From Xanthocytophaga agilis (GTDB lineage Bacteria > Bacteroidota > Bacteroidia > Cytophagales > 172606-1), in contig NZ_JASJOU010000011.1 of the NCBI RefSeq assembly GCF_030068605.1, positions 248,001 to 312,000 of the forward strand: a DNA stretch of 64,000 nucleotides. The letters are read 5' to 3'. The notes under the pieces are model-generated. The model saw nothing but the letters and a program-made list of their open reading frames with translations. It did no database searches and was not told the origin of the DNA. How positions within the stretch are numbered: the first letter of the stretch is position 1; every line of letters begins with the position of its first letter. This document shows, piece after piece, positions 26,300-36,300 of the stretch. Both the position numbers and the translations under genes were made by a program.

Positions 26300-27100
26300 A
26301 TGTTAACAGACAAACAGATAGACATAATAAAGAAAGATCTTAATCGGAATGGCATTAGAATGCCAGGGCTAGAGAATGATTTACTGGATCATTTGCTCTG
26401 TAGTATTGAAGTATATATGAGCAAAGGGTACTCCTTTGAGGAAGCTTATCGCTGTGCATCGTATGATCTTCATGGAGAATCTACAATCATAACTATTCAA
26501 CAGGAAACTATTCATCTGATAAATGAAGGTAGGAGTAGAGTAAAGAATCTGATTTATTATGGTTGCCTGTTAAGTTTTTTAATTGCTCCTTTCAATTTAT
26601 TTACAACGGGTGTAAATCCCGGATTGATTTTGGTTTGTATCTCTTTATCGATCTTTTTTATGTATCACAGTATATTTCTACACAGAAAGCAAAACGATCT
26701 TAGACGTAATCTGTTCCTATTTACAATCATAACCAGTCTTGCTGTACTCAGCGTTTTTATTTTTCTATTCATTGAGTTTGAAGGTAAAGGATTGTTAGGA
26801 ATGCTATTATGGGTCAGTCTGATTCTAGCCATAGCTATTCCTTTTTATTTAAAAGCAATAAAGAGAAGTCTTTCAATGAATAATACAATGATAGACTTCT
26901 TTTCCTTCGCATTGGAGCTTACTGCAGTTATCAGTTTGTTGTGGATTCCACTGGCATTATCTATAAAGTTGTTCAGATCAAATGTAGCTGTCGTATTCTT
27001 TCTGGATGACCTCGTTTTAATAGCAATTTGCGCCTTCAGTGTATCTATTATGCTGAAGAAGGCAGGAGAGTTGAAACTGTATCTACAAAAATACCTGTAA
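26300..27100 (+). CDS. Membrane protein with helical N-terminal domain, PadR-linked
   Basis: 266 residues. The first 80 are a hydrophilic helical domain with LENDLLDHLLCSIEVYMSKG and FEEAYRCASYDL, a pattern like the HAAS/DUF1700-type domains often encoded after PadR genes. About six transmembrane helices follow (residues about 92-110, 112-128, 140-157, 165-182, 200-222, 230-250). The family role is unclear; in similar operons such proteins are thought to sense or shape the membrane and work with the ABC transporter. It begins two bases after the PadR stop codon. Confidence 0.75.
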   Translation: MLTDKQIDIIKKDLNRNGIRMPGLENDLLDHLLCSIEVYMSKGYSFEEAYRCASYDLHGESTIITIQQETIHLINEGRSRVKNLIYYGCLLSFLIAPFNLFTTGVNPGLILVCISLSIFFMYHSIFLHRKQNDLRRNLFLFTIITSLAVLSVFIFLFIEFEGKGLLGMLLWVSLILAIAIPFYLKAIKRSLSMNNTMIDFFSFALELTAVISLLWIPLALSIKLFRSNVAVVFFLDDLVLIAICAFSVSIMLKKAGELKLYLQKYL

Positions 27101-27111
27101 CTGATTGGAGT

Positions 27112-27816
27112 ATGAATGTAATTGAGACAAAAAATCTGAGTTTCGGTTATAAGAAAGAGAATATACTTAGAACTCTTAATCTTAAGATACCTGAGAATTC
27201 AATTTTTGGCTTTTTAGGGATCAATGGCGCAGGAAAAAGTACTACCATCCGACTTCTTCTTGGATTGCTTTCTGCACAAAAAGGTTCTGTATTTTTGTTT
27301 GGAAAAGAGTTGTCAAAGAATAAACCAGAGTTATTACATAAGGTAGGAGCGCTGATTGACCATTCTACCTTTTATCCTCATCTATCTGCCCATAATAATC
27401 TAAAAATTCTTGCTGTATTACTAGGTATAAGTAATAGTAGGATTGAGCAAACACTTGAATTAGTGGGATTAAGTACAGAAGGTGATAAACGAGTAGGGAA
27501 TTATTCTGTAGGAATGAAGCAACGGTTAGGGCTTGCAATGGCCTTGATTAATGATCCCCCTTTACTAATTCTGGACGAACCAGCTAATGGATTGGACCCT
27601 CTTGGTATCATTGAACTAAGAAATTTATTGATTACTCTTCATAAAGATCATGGCAAAACAATTTTTCTTTCCTCACATTTATTGGATGAGTTAGATAAGA
27701 TCATAACAAATGTAGCTGTTATTCATAAAGGTGAAATTCAATTTCAGGGAACAAAGGAAAAGTTGATCGAACAATCTGGAAATCTGGAAAAATCGTTTCT
27801 AACTCTTACTACTTAA
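27112..27816 (+). CDS. ABC transporter ATP-binding protein
   Basis: 234 residues from the ATG at 27112; an earlier start would lie inside the previous gene. FLGINGAGKSTT is Walker A, YSVGMKQRLGLAMAL the ABC signature, LLILDEPANGLDP Walker B, and FLSSHLLDEL holds the switch histidine. It resembles the ATPases of ABC-2 exporters (antibiotic or lipid export). It pairs with the permease at 27822, whose gene starts five bases after its stop. Confidence 0.93.
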   Translation: MNVIETKNLSFGYKKENILRTLNLKIPENSIFGFLGINGAGKSTTIRLLLGLLSAQKGSVFLFGKELSKNKPELLHKVGALIDHSTFYPHLSAHNNLKILAVLLGISNSRIEQTLELVGLSTEGDKRVGNYSVGMKQRLGLAMALINDPPLLILDEPANGLDPLGIIELRNLLITLHKDHGKTIFLSSHLLDELDKIITNVAVIHKGEIQFQGTKEKLIEQSGNLEKSFLTLTT

Positions 27817-27821
27817 TAGAG

Positions 27822-28613
27822 ATGCATGATTATTTGGTTCTATTTCGTAACGGATTTATTTCTGAGTTTTTAAAACATAGAAATACTTTTCTTTTATGGT
27901 TTGTTCTGTTGGTACCTTTTGTTATCACTACTATTACTTTTCTGACTGTTTGGACTGACCAGGCATTAGATGTCGTAAATCCCTGGCGTTGGTACATTGT
28001 CTTTAACTACAAGCCTTACTTTCATATTTTCGTTTTTCTTCAGATTCTTTTGATATGCCATGTCAATTATATAGAACACAGAAACAATACTTGGAAAAAT
28101 CTGAGGGTCTTATCAGTGCCATTTGAAGTTGTATTCTTTTCAAAAGTTGTATTTTCCTATCTTATTTTAACTGTCAATGTACTGGAGTTCTATTTTTTAA
28201 TTATGCTAAGTGGTGATCTATTGTCAAAATTAAGACCGGAACTAGGTTTTCAGGATACTAACTATTGGATAGAAGGATTTATTCCTTCCTGCAAGTTTAT
28301 AGCTGCATCTACCTGTCTTACTTCAATTCTGTATTGGGTCAGCTATTATATCAAATCCATAATTATTTCCATTATCATTGGGTTGCTGGGATATGTGTCT
28401 GCCCTTGTTCTCTTCTTGTATACAAGCAGATCCGGATATACAGGATTTCCTTATGCTGAATGGCATCCCTTTAATTTTTCTGCATTGGCATTCAATTCCT
28501 TTGGCACTGGGAATCATCTTCTTACCATGGAGTATGTTTACTATGGTCTTATAGGAGGAATAGTAATTTTAAGTATGCACTATGTGTGGACTCGTTACAA
28601 GAGTGTGTTATGA
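27822..28613 (+). CDS. ABC-2 type transporter permease
   Basis: 263 residues with about six transmembrane helices (near 20-45, 62-80, 100-122, 150-172, 180-200, 230-250). The start SEFLKHRNTFLLW and the EHRNNTWKNLRVL segment before helix 3 match permeases of the bacitracin/lantibiotic-immunity type. It should form a dimer that couples to the ATPase at 27112. The substrate is unknown; the linked serine hydrolase suggests a peptide or lactam-like compound, but this is a guess. Its stop overlaps the next start by four bases. Confidence 0.85.
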   Translation: MHDYLVLFRNGFISEFLKHRNTFLLWFVLLVPFVITTITFLTVWTDQALDVVNPWRWYIVFNYKPYFHIFVFLQILLICHVNYIEHRNNTWKNLRVLSVPFEVVFFSKVVFSYLILTVNVLEFYFLIMLSGDLLSKLRPELGFQDTNYWIEGFIPSCKFIAASTCLTSILYWVSYYIKSIIISIIIGLLGYVSALVLFLYTSRSGYTGFPYAEWHPFNFSALAFNSFGTGNHLLTMEYVYYGLIGGIVILSMHYVWTRYKSVL

Positions 28614-30160
28614 ACAGGCTTTATTATTACTTCTTATTATTAATCATATTTCTATTGTTTCCTGCTTGTAGTAAGTATGATCAGGATCAGGGGAATTATA
28701 AATATGGAGTTTCAAGTTGGCAGGGTACCAATGTATACTCAGGAAGATATAAAGGAGCTATAGAAAGGGCCAGAAAAATAGTGACTGAGTCAAATCGAGG
28801 TAGTGGTTTGCCTGGAGCTCAGGTTGCAATAGCTATAGATGGCCAAATATGCTGGTCTGAGAATTTTGGATTTTCTGATATTAGCAAGGGTACACCTGTA
28901 AATTCCACGACTATTTTTAGAATTGCCAGTGTATCCAAGTTGTTTACAGCAAGCGCACTAGGCAAATTGATTGAAGAAGGAAAAGTACATTTGGATTCAA
29001 CCATCACCTATTACTTACCAGATTTACCTGAGCATTATTCCTGTATTACAATCAGGCATTTGGTAAGTCATCAATCAGGAATACGGCATTATTATGGGGC
29101 TGACAAGTCAGAGAAAACAGAGCATTATACTCATATAGAAGACGCCTGTATGCTTTTTGCTGATGCTCCTTTGTTGTTTCCTGCCGGGCAGAAATGTGAA
29201 TATTCCTCTTACAACTTTTTAATAGTAAGTGCTATTATTCAACAGGTTTCCGGCAAATCATTTTTAAAGTATTTACAAGATGAGATTTGGATTCCGGCTG
29301 GGTTGAAGAATACCTTTGGTGAGATTCCAGTGAGCCGGATCAAAGATGTAACTAAGTTCTATATAAAAAGTTCTTCTGATGCGAGTTGGGTGGATGCACC
29401 CTTTCAGGATTTAAGTTTCAATTGGGGCGGTGCAGGGTTGAGTTCCAATGCCAACGATCTGGTATTATTCGGAAATGCATTGTTAACAAACAAATTGTTT
29501 AGTAAAGAAACAATGAAGATGATGTGTGCGCCTCAACTAACCTCTCAAAAAGACACTACAGGTTTTGGAGTTGGATTTATTTTGTATGAGACAACAGATA
29601 ATGAAGTAATTATAGGTCATGGAGGATTTATGCCTACTGCAAAGTCATACATATTGCTATTTCCTGAATCCAATGTTGTTATTGCATTTACTTCAAATAC
29701 CGCAATGGTGAACTTTGCCGATGAGACATTGGTAGAAATTGCTCATATTTTCTTAAAAGAAAAAAAGAATGAAAATCATTTCCTGTTTAGCAAGATGTTA
29801 AATCAGCATTGGACTGGTTTGTGGCAGATCAAAATTGAAAATGGAGATGAAAAATATGATAATGCCTATTTATATTTCTATGAAGTCTCCAATATGTTGA
29901 AAGGATCCATACTTTTTGATAACAGGGAACCTGTACCATTAGAAATAACAGAATTAAAAGAAGATTCTATTCAACTGATAGCTCCTCTGAGATCACATAC
30001 AGCTATGATTCAGTTGGTACTAAAAAATGGAAAGATATCTGGTAAAAGCTATTATAATAAACCCTTAACCTACCTTTTCAAAAAACAGTTATCAAAGGAG
30101 TCTGAACTGGCTAAAATGCTTAAGCCGAAAAATATACGAGATGGGATACGGTTAAATTAA
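28610..30160 (+). CDS. Lipoprotein serine hydrolase of the beta-lactamase/transpeptidase fold
   Basis: 516 residues from the ATG at 28610, which overlaps the permease stop (ATGA) and yields a lipoprotein signal (LLFPAC, Cys20). S107-V-S-K110 in FRIASVSKLFTASAL is the nucleophile motif, Y198-S-S in CEYSSYNF is the second motif with Ser in place of Asn, and IIGHGGFMPT is the third. This is the class C-like family that includes D-aminopeptidases, esterases and EstB. The last 110 residues form an extra domain of unknown role. Translational coupling to the ABC permease points to shared function at the inner-membrane or periplasmic surface. Confidence 0.9.
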   Translation: MNRLYYYFLLLIIFLLFPACSKYDQDQGNYKYGVSSWQGTNVYSGRYKGAIERARKIVTESNRGSGLPGAQVAIAIDGQICWSENFGFSDISKGTPVNSTTIFRIASVSKLFTASALGKLIEEGKVHLDSTITYYLPDLPEHYSCITIRHLVSHQSGIRHYYGADKSEKTEHYTHIEDACMLFADAPLLFPAGQKCEYSSYNFLIVSAIIQQVSGKSFLKYLQDEIWIPAGLKNTFGEIPVSRIKDVTKFYIKSSSDASWVDAPFQDLSFNWGGAGLSSNANDLVLFGNALLTNKLFSKETMKMMCAPQLTSQKDTTGFGVGFILYETTDNEVIIGHGGFMPTAKSYILLFPESNVVIAFTSNTAMVNFADETLVEIAHIFLKEKKNENHFLFSKMLNQHWTGLWQIKIENGDEKYDNAYLYFYEVSNMLKGSILFDNREPVPLEITELKEDSIQLIAPLRSHTAMIQLVLKNGKISGKSYYNKPLTYLFKKQLSKESELAKMLKPKNIRDGIRLN

Positions 30161-30259
30161 TTAGTCCTTTCAAAATTACTGATAGAAGCCCTGATAGTTC
30201 ATAAAATTAGTGTGAACAATTTCAGTTTTAATCAAAATACACAACAAGTATTTACCAAT

Positions 30260-30643
30260 ATGACATATTATAATCAACAGGTTTTGCTAATCAGAGAACA
30301 GTATTATCCTAAGCCCTATATCATAGATCGGTTAATACAGGCACGTAAGCTGATAGATCTGCATTCGGGTTCATCTATTTGTATAGGTTCTATGTCAGAT
30401 AAGGTCTCCTTATCGAAATTTCATTTCATCCGTTTATTCAAACGTTGCTATGGCCGCACTCCTCATCAGTATCTGATAGAACGCAGGATCAGTGAAGCAA
30501 AGATTCTATTAAGTAAAAATATGTCTGTTATGGACACCTGTTTTCAGATAGGTTTTGAGAGTCCGACTTCATTTTCTCTTTTATTCAAAAGATACACTGG
30601 TTTAACACCTTCCGACTATCGTCAAAAAAGCAATTTTCGATAA
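30260..30643 (+). CDS. AraC family transcriptional regulator, DNA-binding domain only
   Basis: 127 residues from the ATG at 30260; a GTG at 30212 would add 16 residues. The protein is almost only the double helix-turn-helix: KVSLSKFHFIRLFKRCYGRTP is the first and SPTSFSLLFKRYTGLTPSDYR the second unit. There is no sensory N-terminal domain. It probably controls itself and the VOC gene that starts 53 bases downstream, or acts on distant genes. The gap of 99 bases after the serine hydrolase and the small size suggest a separate transcript. Confidence 0.85.
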   Translation: MTYYNQQVLLIREQYYPKPYIIDRLIQARKLIDLHSGSSICIGSMSDKVSLSKFHFIRLFKRCYGRTPHQYLIERRISEAKILLSKNMSVMDTCFQIGFESPTSFSLLFKRYTGLTPSDYRQKSNFR

Positions 30644-30696
30644 GCGACTTAGATGCTTAAACGGGATATTTGCTGGCACAAACCAACAGAGAAATC

Positions 30697-31083
30697 ATGA
30701 GAATTAGCTTATTGAGTGTCCTCGTCGATGACCAGGATAAAGCGTTAAACTTTTACACCACTATATTGGGATTTATCAAAAAAACAGAAATTCCAATGGG
30801 AGAGCATAAATGGCTTACTTTAGTTTCAAAAGATGTACTCGATGGCGTAGAGCTTGTTCTGGAGCCTATAGCCTTTGAACCAGCAAAGATTTACCAGAAA
30901 GCATTGTTTGAAGCCGGGATTCCTTTGGTTGCTTTTCAGGTAAATGATGTAGATGCTGAATACAGCCGATTAGCGTCCTTAGATGTTGTGTTTAGTTTGC
31001 AACCTACACAAATGGGGACTGCAAAAATTGCGGTTTTTAATGATACTTGTGGCAATCGTATCCAGATTTTTCAGGTACTTTAG
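30697..31083 (+). CDS. VOC superfamily protein (glyoxalase/bleomycin-resistance fold)
   Basis: 128 residues from the ATG at 30697; a TTG at 30670 is a weaker option. Two beta-alpha-beta-beta-beta repeats are visible: ISLLSVLVDDQDKALNFYTT opens the first and PLVAFQVNDVDAEYSRL the second, ending in IAVFNDTCGNRIQIFQV, where the family usually has DPDGN. The fold serves in isomerases, dioxygenases and resistance proteins; the substrate cannot be read. It follows the AraC gene and is closed by an unusually long terminator. Confidence 0.85.
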   Translation: MRISLLSVLVDDQDKALNFYTTILGFIKKTEIPMGEHKWLTLVSKDVLDGVELVLEPIAFEPAKIYQKALFEAGIPLVAFQVNDVDAEYSRLASLDVVFSLQPTQMGTAKIAVFNDTCGNRIQIFQVL

Positions 31084-31105
31084 CAAGTCCAAAATTTTTC
31101 TATCT

Positions 31106-31161
31106 ACCAGAGTCAGAGTACTATTTTAGCATAAAAGCTAAAATAGTACTCTGACTCTGGT
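31106..31161 (+). terminator. Very long terminator hairpin after the VOC gene
   Basis: A perfect 25-bp stem, 31106-31130 and 31137-31161, with the six-base loop ATAAAA, followed by CTTTTT. It starts 23 bases after the VOC stop codon. Intrinsic terminators usually have stems of 7-12 bp, so the length is unusual. Confidence 0.85.
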
Positions 31162-31275
31162 CTTTTTAATATACGTTAGAAAATTTGCAGATGTATTTGT
31201 TTAATTCAATTTAAGATATTTTTTTTTATATTTTGTTGCAAATCTTACATTTGTGTTACTAAACCTGGTGTACAA

Positions 31276-31884
31276 ATGCAACCTTCTGAAAAAAAACATG
31301 ATGAAGTTCTATTTCAACACCTGCAAAATGGGGATAGTGACGCATTTGCAGAGTTGTACCGCAGATATGTAAAGGTATTGTACAATTATGCCTATCGCCT
31401 GAGCGGGAGTAAAGACAAGGCGCAGGATGCTGTACAGGACACATTTGTTGAAATTTGGAATAGAAGAGAATCAATCGGAAAGATACAGAATGCAAAAGCC
31501 TATTTGCTAAGCTGTACCCGACGTCGGTTAACCCTTGTGGTTCAGGAGCACAATTTTGTAAGTTCGCTCTCCGTATCAGAAAGTTATCTTGATTTACTGG
31601 TCGCAGAACATACTGTTGAACAGTTTATAATTACAGAAGAAAACTTCAGACAGAGTGTATATTTACTAAAAAGTTGTTTGCAAGAATTGCCCAAACGTGA
31701 ATATGAGTGTCTGCACCTTCGTTTTTTTGAAGAACTGAGCTATGAAGAGATTGCTCAGGTTATGAATATTACCACCCAGTCTGCACGAAATACTACCGGA
31801 AAAGCTTTAACAAAACTCAGACAGCACTTCCCAAAATCTTTGCTGATTTCACTATTACCCTATGTTTTTCTGCTAATAGTATAA
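31276..31884 (+). CDS. ECF RNA polymerase sigma factor, FecI type
   Basis: 202 residues. Region 2 includes FQHLQNGDSDAFAELYRRYV and DAVQDTFVEIWNRRE (residues about 12-80); region 4 includes LPKREYECLHLRFFEELSYE and the helix TTQSARNTTGKALTKLRQ (about 135-185). The last residues, SLLISLLPYVFLLIV, are a hydrophobic tail like that of the sigma at 14917. The ATG at 31276 is 23 bases after TACATTTG (31246-31253), a perfect -7 match, but no -33 box is seen at the right distance. FecR, SusC and SusD follow in order. Confidence 0.93.
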   Translation: MQPSEKKHDEVLFQHLQNGDSDAFAELYRRYVKVLYNYAYRLSGSKDKAQDAVQDTFVEIWNRRESIGKIQNAKAYLLSCTRRRLTLVVQEHNFVSSLSVSESYLDLLVAEHTVEQFIITEENFRQSVYLLKSCLQELPKREYECLHLRFFEELSYEEIAQVMNITTQSARNTTGKALTKLRQHFPKSLLISLLPYVFLLIV

Positions 31885-31971
31885 TTTTTAAATTTTTTTT
31901 ATAAATGAAGGGTTAAAAACTATTTTTTCCTCTCTATACCTTTAGTAAGAAAAAATATAAGTTAATCCGAA

Positions 31972-33078
31972 ATGCCTTTTGAAGACTATACTCCTCAGGA
32001 CTTCGTAGAGAATGAGTTCTTTTGTCAGTGGGTTTTACATCCTACTGAAGATACATCTGCTTTTTGGGAAATGTTCCTGAGCTTACATCCTGAGAAATAT
32101 CAGGATATTCTGAAGGCTAAAGCATTAATTCTGGCAATAAAGGAAACGCCTGCTATAGTACCTGATGAAGTACAGATTGAACAGATGTGGCAAAATGTAA
32201 TAACACGTACAATAGCAAAATCAGAAAAGGAGGACTTTCAGAGTGACTCGATTTCACGTTCATTGTGGCGAACCTATCTAGGCTGGGTGGCGGCATCTTT
32301 AGTGATAGTAGTGGGTGGAATATGGTTATACAATAAGCCCATATTGTTTCATCCTAATACAATTACCTATCAACATCTAATAGAATATCAACCCGAAAAG
32401 CTTTCTGAAACCAGAAATATTTCTTCTGACAGTCTACAGATATCCTTACCAGATGGTAGTTCTGTCATCCTTACCAAAGGAAGTCGCTTAAGTTATCCTC
32501 CTTCTTTTGGAAATATTCGCAAAGTATATCTGGAAGGAGAGGGTTTTTTTGAAGTAAAAAGAGACACAGCAAGACCATTTGTGGTATATGCAGGACAGAT
32601 AATAACCAAAGTCGTAGGTACCAGCTTTTGGGTAAAAGCACACGATGAAAAATCAGACATAGAGGTAGATGTGCGAACGGGTTGTGTAGCCGTTGCTGTA
32701 GCTCATTTTGTAAATGAACCTTTGTCAGAAATAAAACCTCAGTTTCTGTTAAGTGCCAATCAGCGTGCTTCTTACTCGCAGCTTGACAAAAGGCTGGAGC
32801 GTTCACTAGTCAATAATCCTCTGCCAGTAATTAGACCGAAAATTGTAAGTGAAATTGTGTATATGGATAAGCCAGTAGTCGAACTATTTGAAGAACTAGA
32901 GAAGACATACAATGTAGATCTTGTATTTGATGCAGAGACCTTAAAAAATTGTCGTATCAATACCAGCTTTTCCAATGAGACCTTTTTTGAACGTCTTGAG
33001 ATTATCTGTAGAGTATTGAATACCAACTATCAGATAGTAGAAACACAGATTATTGTGAAAAGTAAAGAGTGTAGTTAA
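31972..33078 (+). CDS. FecR-type anti-sigma factor
   Basis: 368 residues. The cytoplasmic part opens with DYTPQDFVENEFFCQWVLHP, the sigma-binding type. One transmembrane helix spans about residues 103-122 (LGWVAASLVIVVGGIWLY). The FecR domain (LQISLPDGSSVILTKGSRLS, GEGFFEVKRDTARPFVVYAG) and a C-terminal DUF4974 domain (VYMDKPVVELFEELEKTYNV) follow. It should hold the sigma at 31276 and read the state of the SusC at 33303. It lies 87 bases after the sigma gene. Confidence 0.92.
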   Translation: MPFEDYTPQDFVENEFFCQWVLHPTEDTSAFWEMFLSLHPEKYQDILKAKALILAIKETPAIVPDEVQIEQMWQNVITRTIAKSEKEDFQSDSISRSLWRTYLGWVAASLVIVVGGIWLYNKPILFHPNTITYQHLIEYQPEKLSETRNISSDSLQISLPDGSSVILTKGSRLSYPPSFGNIRKVYLEGEGFFEVKRDTARPFVVYAGQIITKVVGTSFWVKAHDEKSDIEVDVRTGCVAVAVAHFVNEPLSEIKPQFLLSANQRASYSQLDKRLERSLVNNPLPVIRPKIVSEIVYMDKPVVELFEELEKTYNVDLVFDAETLKNCRINTSFSNETFFERLEIICRVLNTNYQIVETQIIVKSKECS

Positions 33079-33218
33079 CAGTTGAACTTCTTCTGGCCTC
33101 AATCAAATAACCTAAATAAAATCACTTTAAAAGCCACTTACATTATGAAACAACTACCACCTTAATACAGAATGACAAGAGCCGATGAGGGTCGAGACTC
33201 ATCAGCTCCAAAAATTCT

Positions 33219-33254
33219 ATCCTTTCTAACCGGTTCGCCAAAACCAGAAAGGAT
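33219..33254 (+). terminator. Hairpin between FecR and SusC genes, possible attenuator
   Basis: ATCCTTTCT (33219-33227) pairs with AGAAAGGAT (33246-33254), and inside it GGTT (33232-33235) pairs with AACC (33242-33245); a short GGTTTTG tail follows. A smaller hairpin with 6-bp arms (33184-33189 and 33198-33203) comes just before. Both lie in the 224-base leader of susC. They could end the sigma/FecR transcript or limit read-through into susC; no start of a separate promoter is clear. Confidence 0.45.
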
Positions 33255-33302
33255 GGTTTTGCCCTAACTAATCCTAATCAGTTCAACAAAACGCACAAAT
33301 GT

Positions 33303-36300
33303 ATGCATTTTTCTTTACATCCATCCTTACTGTGGATAATTATGCGCATCACAGTAATACAACTACTTATTGCCATATGTTTTGCCAGCATAGCTTCTGC
33401 AACAGATAGCAAAGCTCAATCGGTGCTTGAACAGAAAGTTTCTATTCATGTAGAAAATCAGACTGTTGAAAGCGTACTTGCCAGAATTGAGAAGCAGGCA
33501 AATGTGCGATTCTCGTATCAGACAAATGTATTTGCCAGCCGTGAACGTATTACACTGTCAGTCACAGACGAACAACTATCCACGTTGTTAAACAAAATCC
33601 TGTTACCATTACAGGTATATTATGAAGCCATCAATGACAAACGTATCATATTGCACAAACAGCCTTCAGGATCATCACTGATTGAGCAGTCGAACGATAT
33701 GCTTGCTGAAGCTGCTCATGTAGTATCAGGAAAAGTTACAGATGAAAACAATGCAGGTATACCCGGTGTAAGTGTAAGTATAAAAGGAACTACTGTAGGT
33801 ACATCCACAGACAAAGATGGAAATTATACGCTGTCTGCTCCGGATGGAAATGGCACACTGGTTTTTTCATTTATCGGATATGCAACTGAAGAGATTGCTA
33901 TTGGTAATCGTACGTCCGTAAATATAACGTTGGTCCCAGATATCAAAGCCTTGAATGAAGTAGTAGTAGTAGGATATGGTACGCAGAAAAAAATTGATGT
34001 AACAGGTGCAGTTGCCAATGTCAGTGGAGAAGAATTACTAAAAGCTCCTGTTAATAATGCATTACAGGGTTTACAGGGAAAAGTAGCTGGAGTAAATATC
34101 TTTCTTAATTCCGGATCTCCTACTGGTAGCCCAAGAGTAGTAATTCGTGGTGCTGGATCTATCAACTCTACATTGAGTCCTTTGTATGTAGTGGATGGCG
34201 TAGTAATGGAGGATATACGATTTTTGAATCCTAATGATATTGAAAGTATTGATGTATTGAAAGATGCTTCTTCTGCTGCTATTTATGGTGCAAGAGGTGC
34301 CAATGGCGTTATTCTGGTTACAACCAAGCGGGGAACTAAAAAAGAAGGAATTAGTGTAGGATATGATGGATATATCAGCATAGGACAACTACGTAAAAAA
34401 ATGGATTTGCTGAATGCGAAAGAATGGATGGAAGTAGTAAAGACTGGAATGGAGCATACATCCAAATATCGTCCGGGACAAACAGCAACTTTTACAGCAA
34501 ATGATCCACGTCTGTTTGATGCTAGTGGTAATCCATTGTATGATACAGACTGGCAAAAAGAAGCTACTCGTACAGCAGTATCCTACAATCACCAGATTTC
34601 TATTCAACAGGGAGGACAAAACTCTTCTTTCGGCGCATTTTTAAATTATTCCCGCATGGAAGGGATTATGCTGAACAGCTGGCTAAACCGCTTAAATGGA
34701 AAAATTGCGTTTGATGCAAATCCTAAAAAGTGGTTATCCATTGGAATGAACGTCTTAGCAAACTATACCGTCGAAAATGAGGCAGAAGAAGGTGGTGGAC
34801 ATCAGATGCCACGCCGTACGATGATTGAAATGCCTCCAATTTTCCCAGTAAAATTCCCTGATGGAACGTGGAGCAATAGCTCAATGGTGACAGATGATTA
34901 TCGTCTGGAAGGCATGGCAAATCCTGTGCATGTACTTGAAACACAGGAAAGAGGAAGAAAACGTACACAGTTATTTGGTAACCTGTTTACGACCTTCCAC
35001 ATTTTGCCAGGATTAGATCTGCGTACCCAGTTTGGATTTGATAAACACAACCGCAATTTCCAGGAGTATTATCCTACCGACCTGTTGAATATTTCTTCGC
35101 CACTAGGTAGGGCCTATCTGGAAAGTCAGCAGGTAAACTACTGGCAAGAAGAGACATATCTTACATACAACAAAACATTGGCAGAAGTACACAGAGTTAA
35201 TGCTATGCTAGGTTTGAGCTGGCAAGAACGCACTTATCAGCAAAACTCAATACAAGCGGAAGGCTTCTCTGATAATTTCTTTAAATACAACCGTATTCAG
35301 GCTGCCAGCAAGCCAGGTGCTCCTAACTCCGACTTTGATAAATGGTCTATGAACTCGTATTTTGTTCGTGCGGGTTATACTTATGCAGATAAATATCTGG
35401 TTACCCTAACAGGTCGTGTGGATGGTTCTTCCCGATTTGGTGCCAATAATAAATATGGTTTCTTCCCATCACTGGGTGTGGGTTGGGTGCTATCAAATGA
35501 ACCTTTTCTGCAAGGTCTTTCTGCTATTGATGAGTTAAAGTTGCGTTCCAGCATTGGGGTGACTGGTAATACAGAGATTCCTTCGTACGGTTCACTGGCA
35601 ACTGTTGCCTCTGGTACTGTACTTATCAATGGAAATCGTGCTTCTGATAGTTATGTAACACGTTTGGCAAATCCTAATCTAAAATGGGAACGTACTCGTA
35701 CCTTTGATGTGGGAGTAAACTTATCTATGTTCAAGAGTCGGTTGTCTGTTGAATTAGACTATTACCACAAGTTGACTACTGATCTGTTGTTGGACAGGCC
35801 AGTTCCTCATACCACTGGTTTCCAAACTGTACGTGATAATATCGGTTCTGTATCCAATAGAGGTTTTGAAGTGTTGTTAACTGGTGCAATCGTAAGAGGT
35901 GGTAAGTTTTCATGGCAGAGTTCATTAAACTTTAACTACAATAAAAACCGGATTGAAAAACTGGGTGAAAATAATGAAGATATAGAATCCGGGCCTTACT
36001 GGGTTTCTGGTAGCCAGACTATTTTGCGTGTAGGAGAATCTTTGAGTTCTTTCTGGGGATATGAGAGATTAGGTACATGGAGTACTGCTGAAGCAGATGA
36101 AGCTGCTCAACGTGGTTACTTACCTGGTGAAGCTAAACGCTCTGTAAATAAAAAGATCTTAGGCAAAGGTCTACCTGATTGGACTGGCAGCTTTATCAAC
36201 AACTTTACCTACGGCAATTTTGACTTGTCAGTTAATCTGCAATTTGTATATGGTGTAGATATCCTTCAGCAATTCTATCACTCTACAGAGGACCGTTCAG

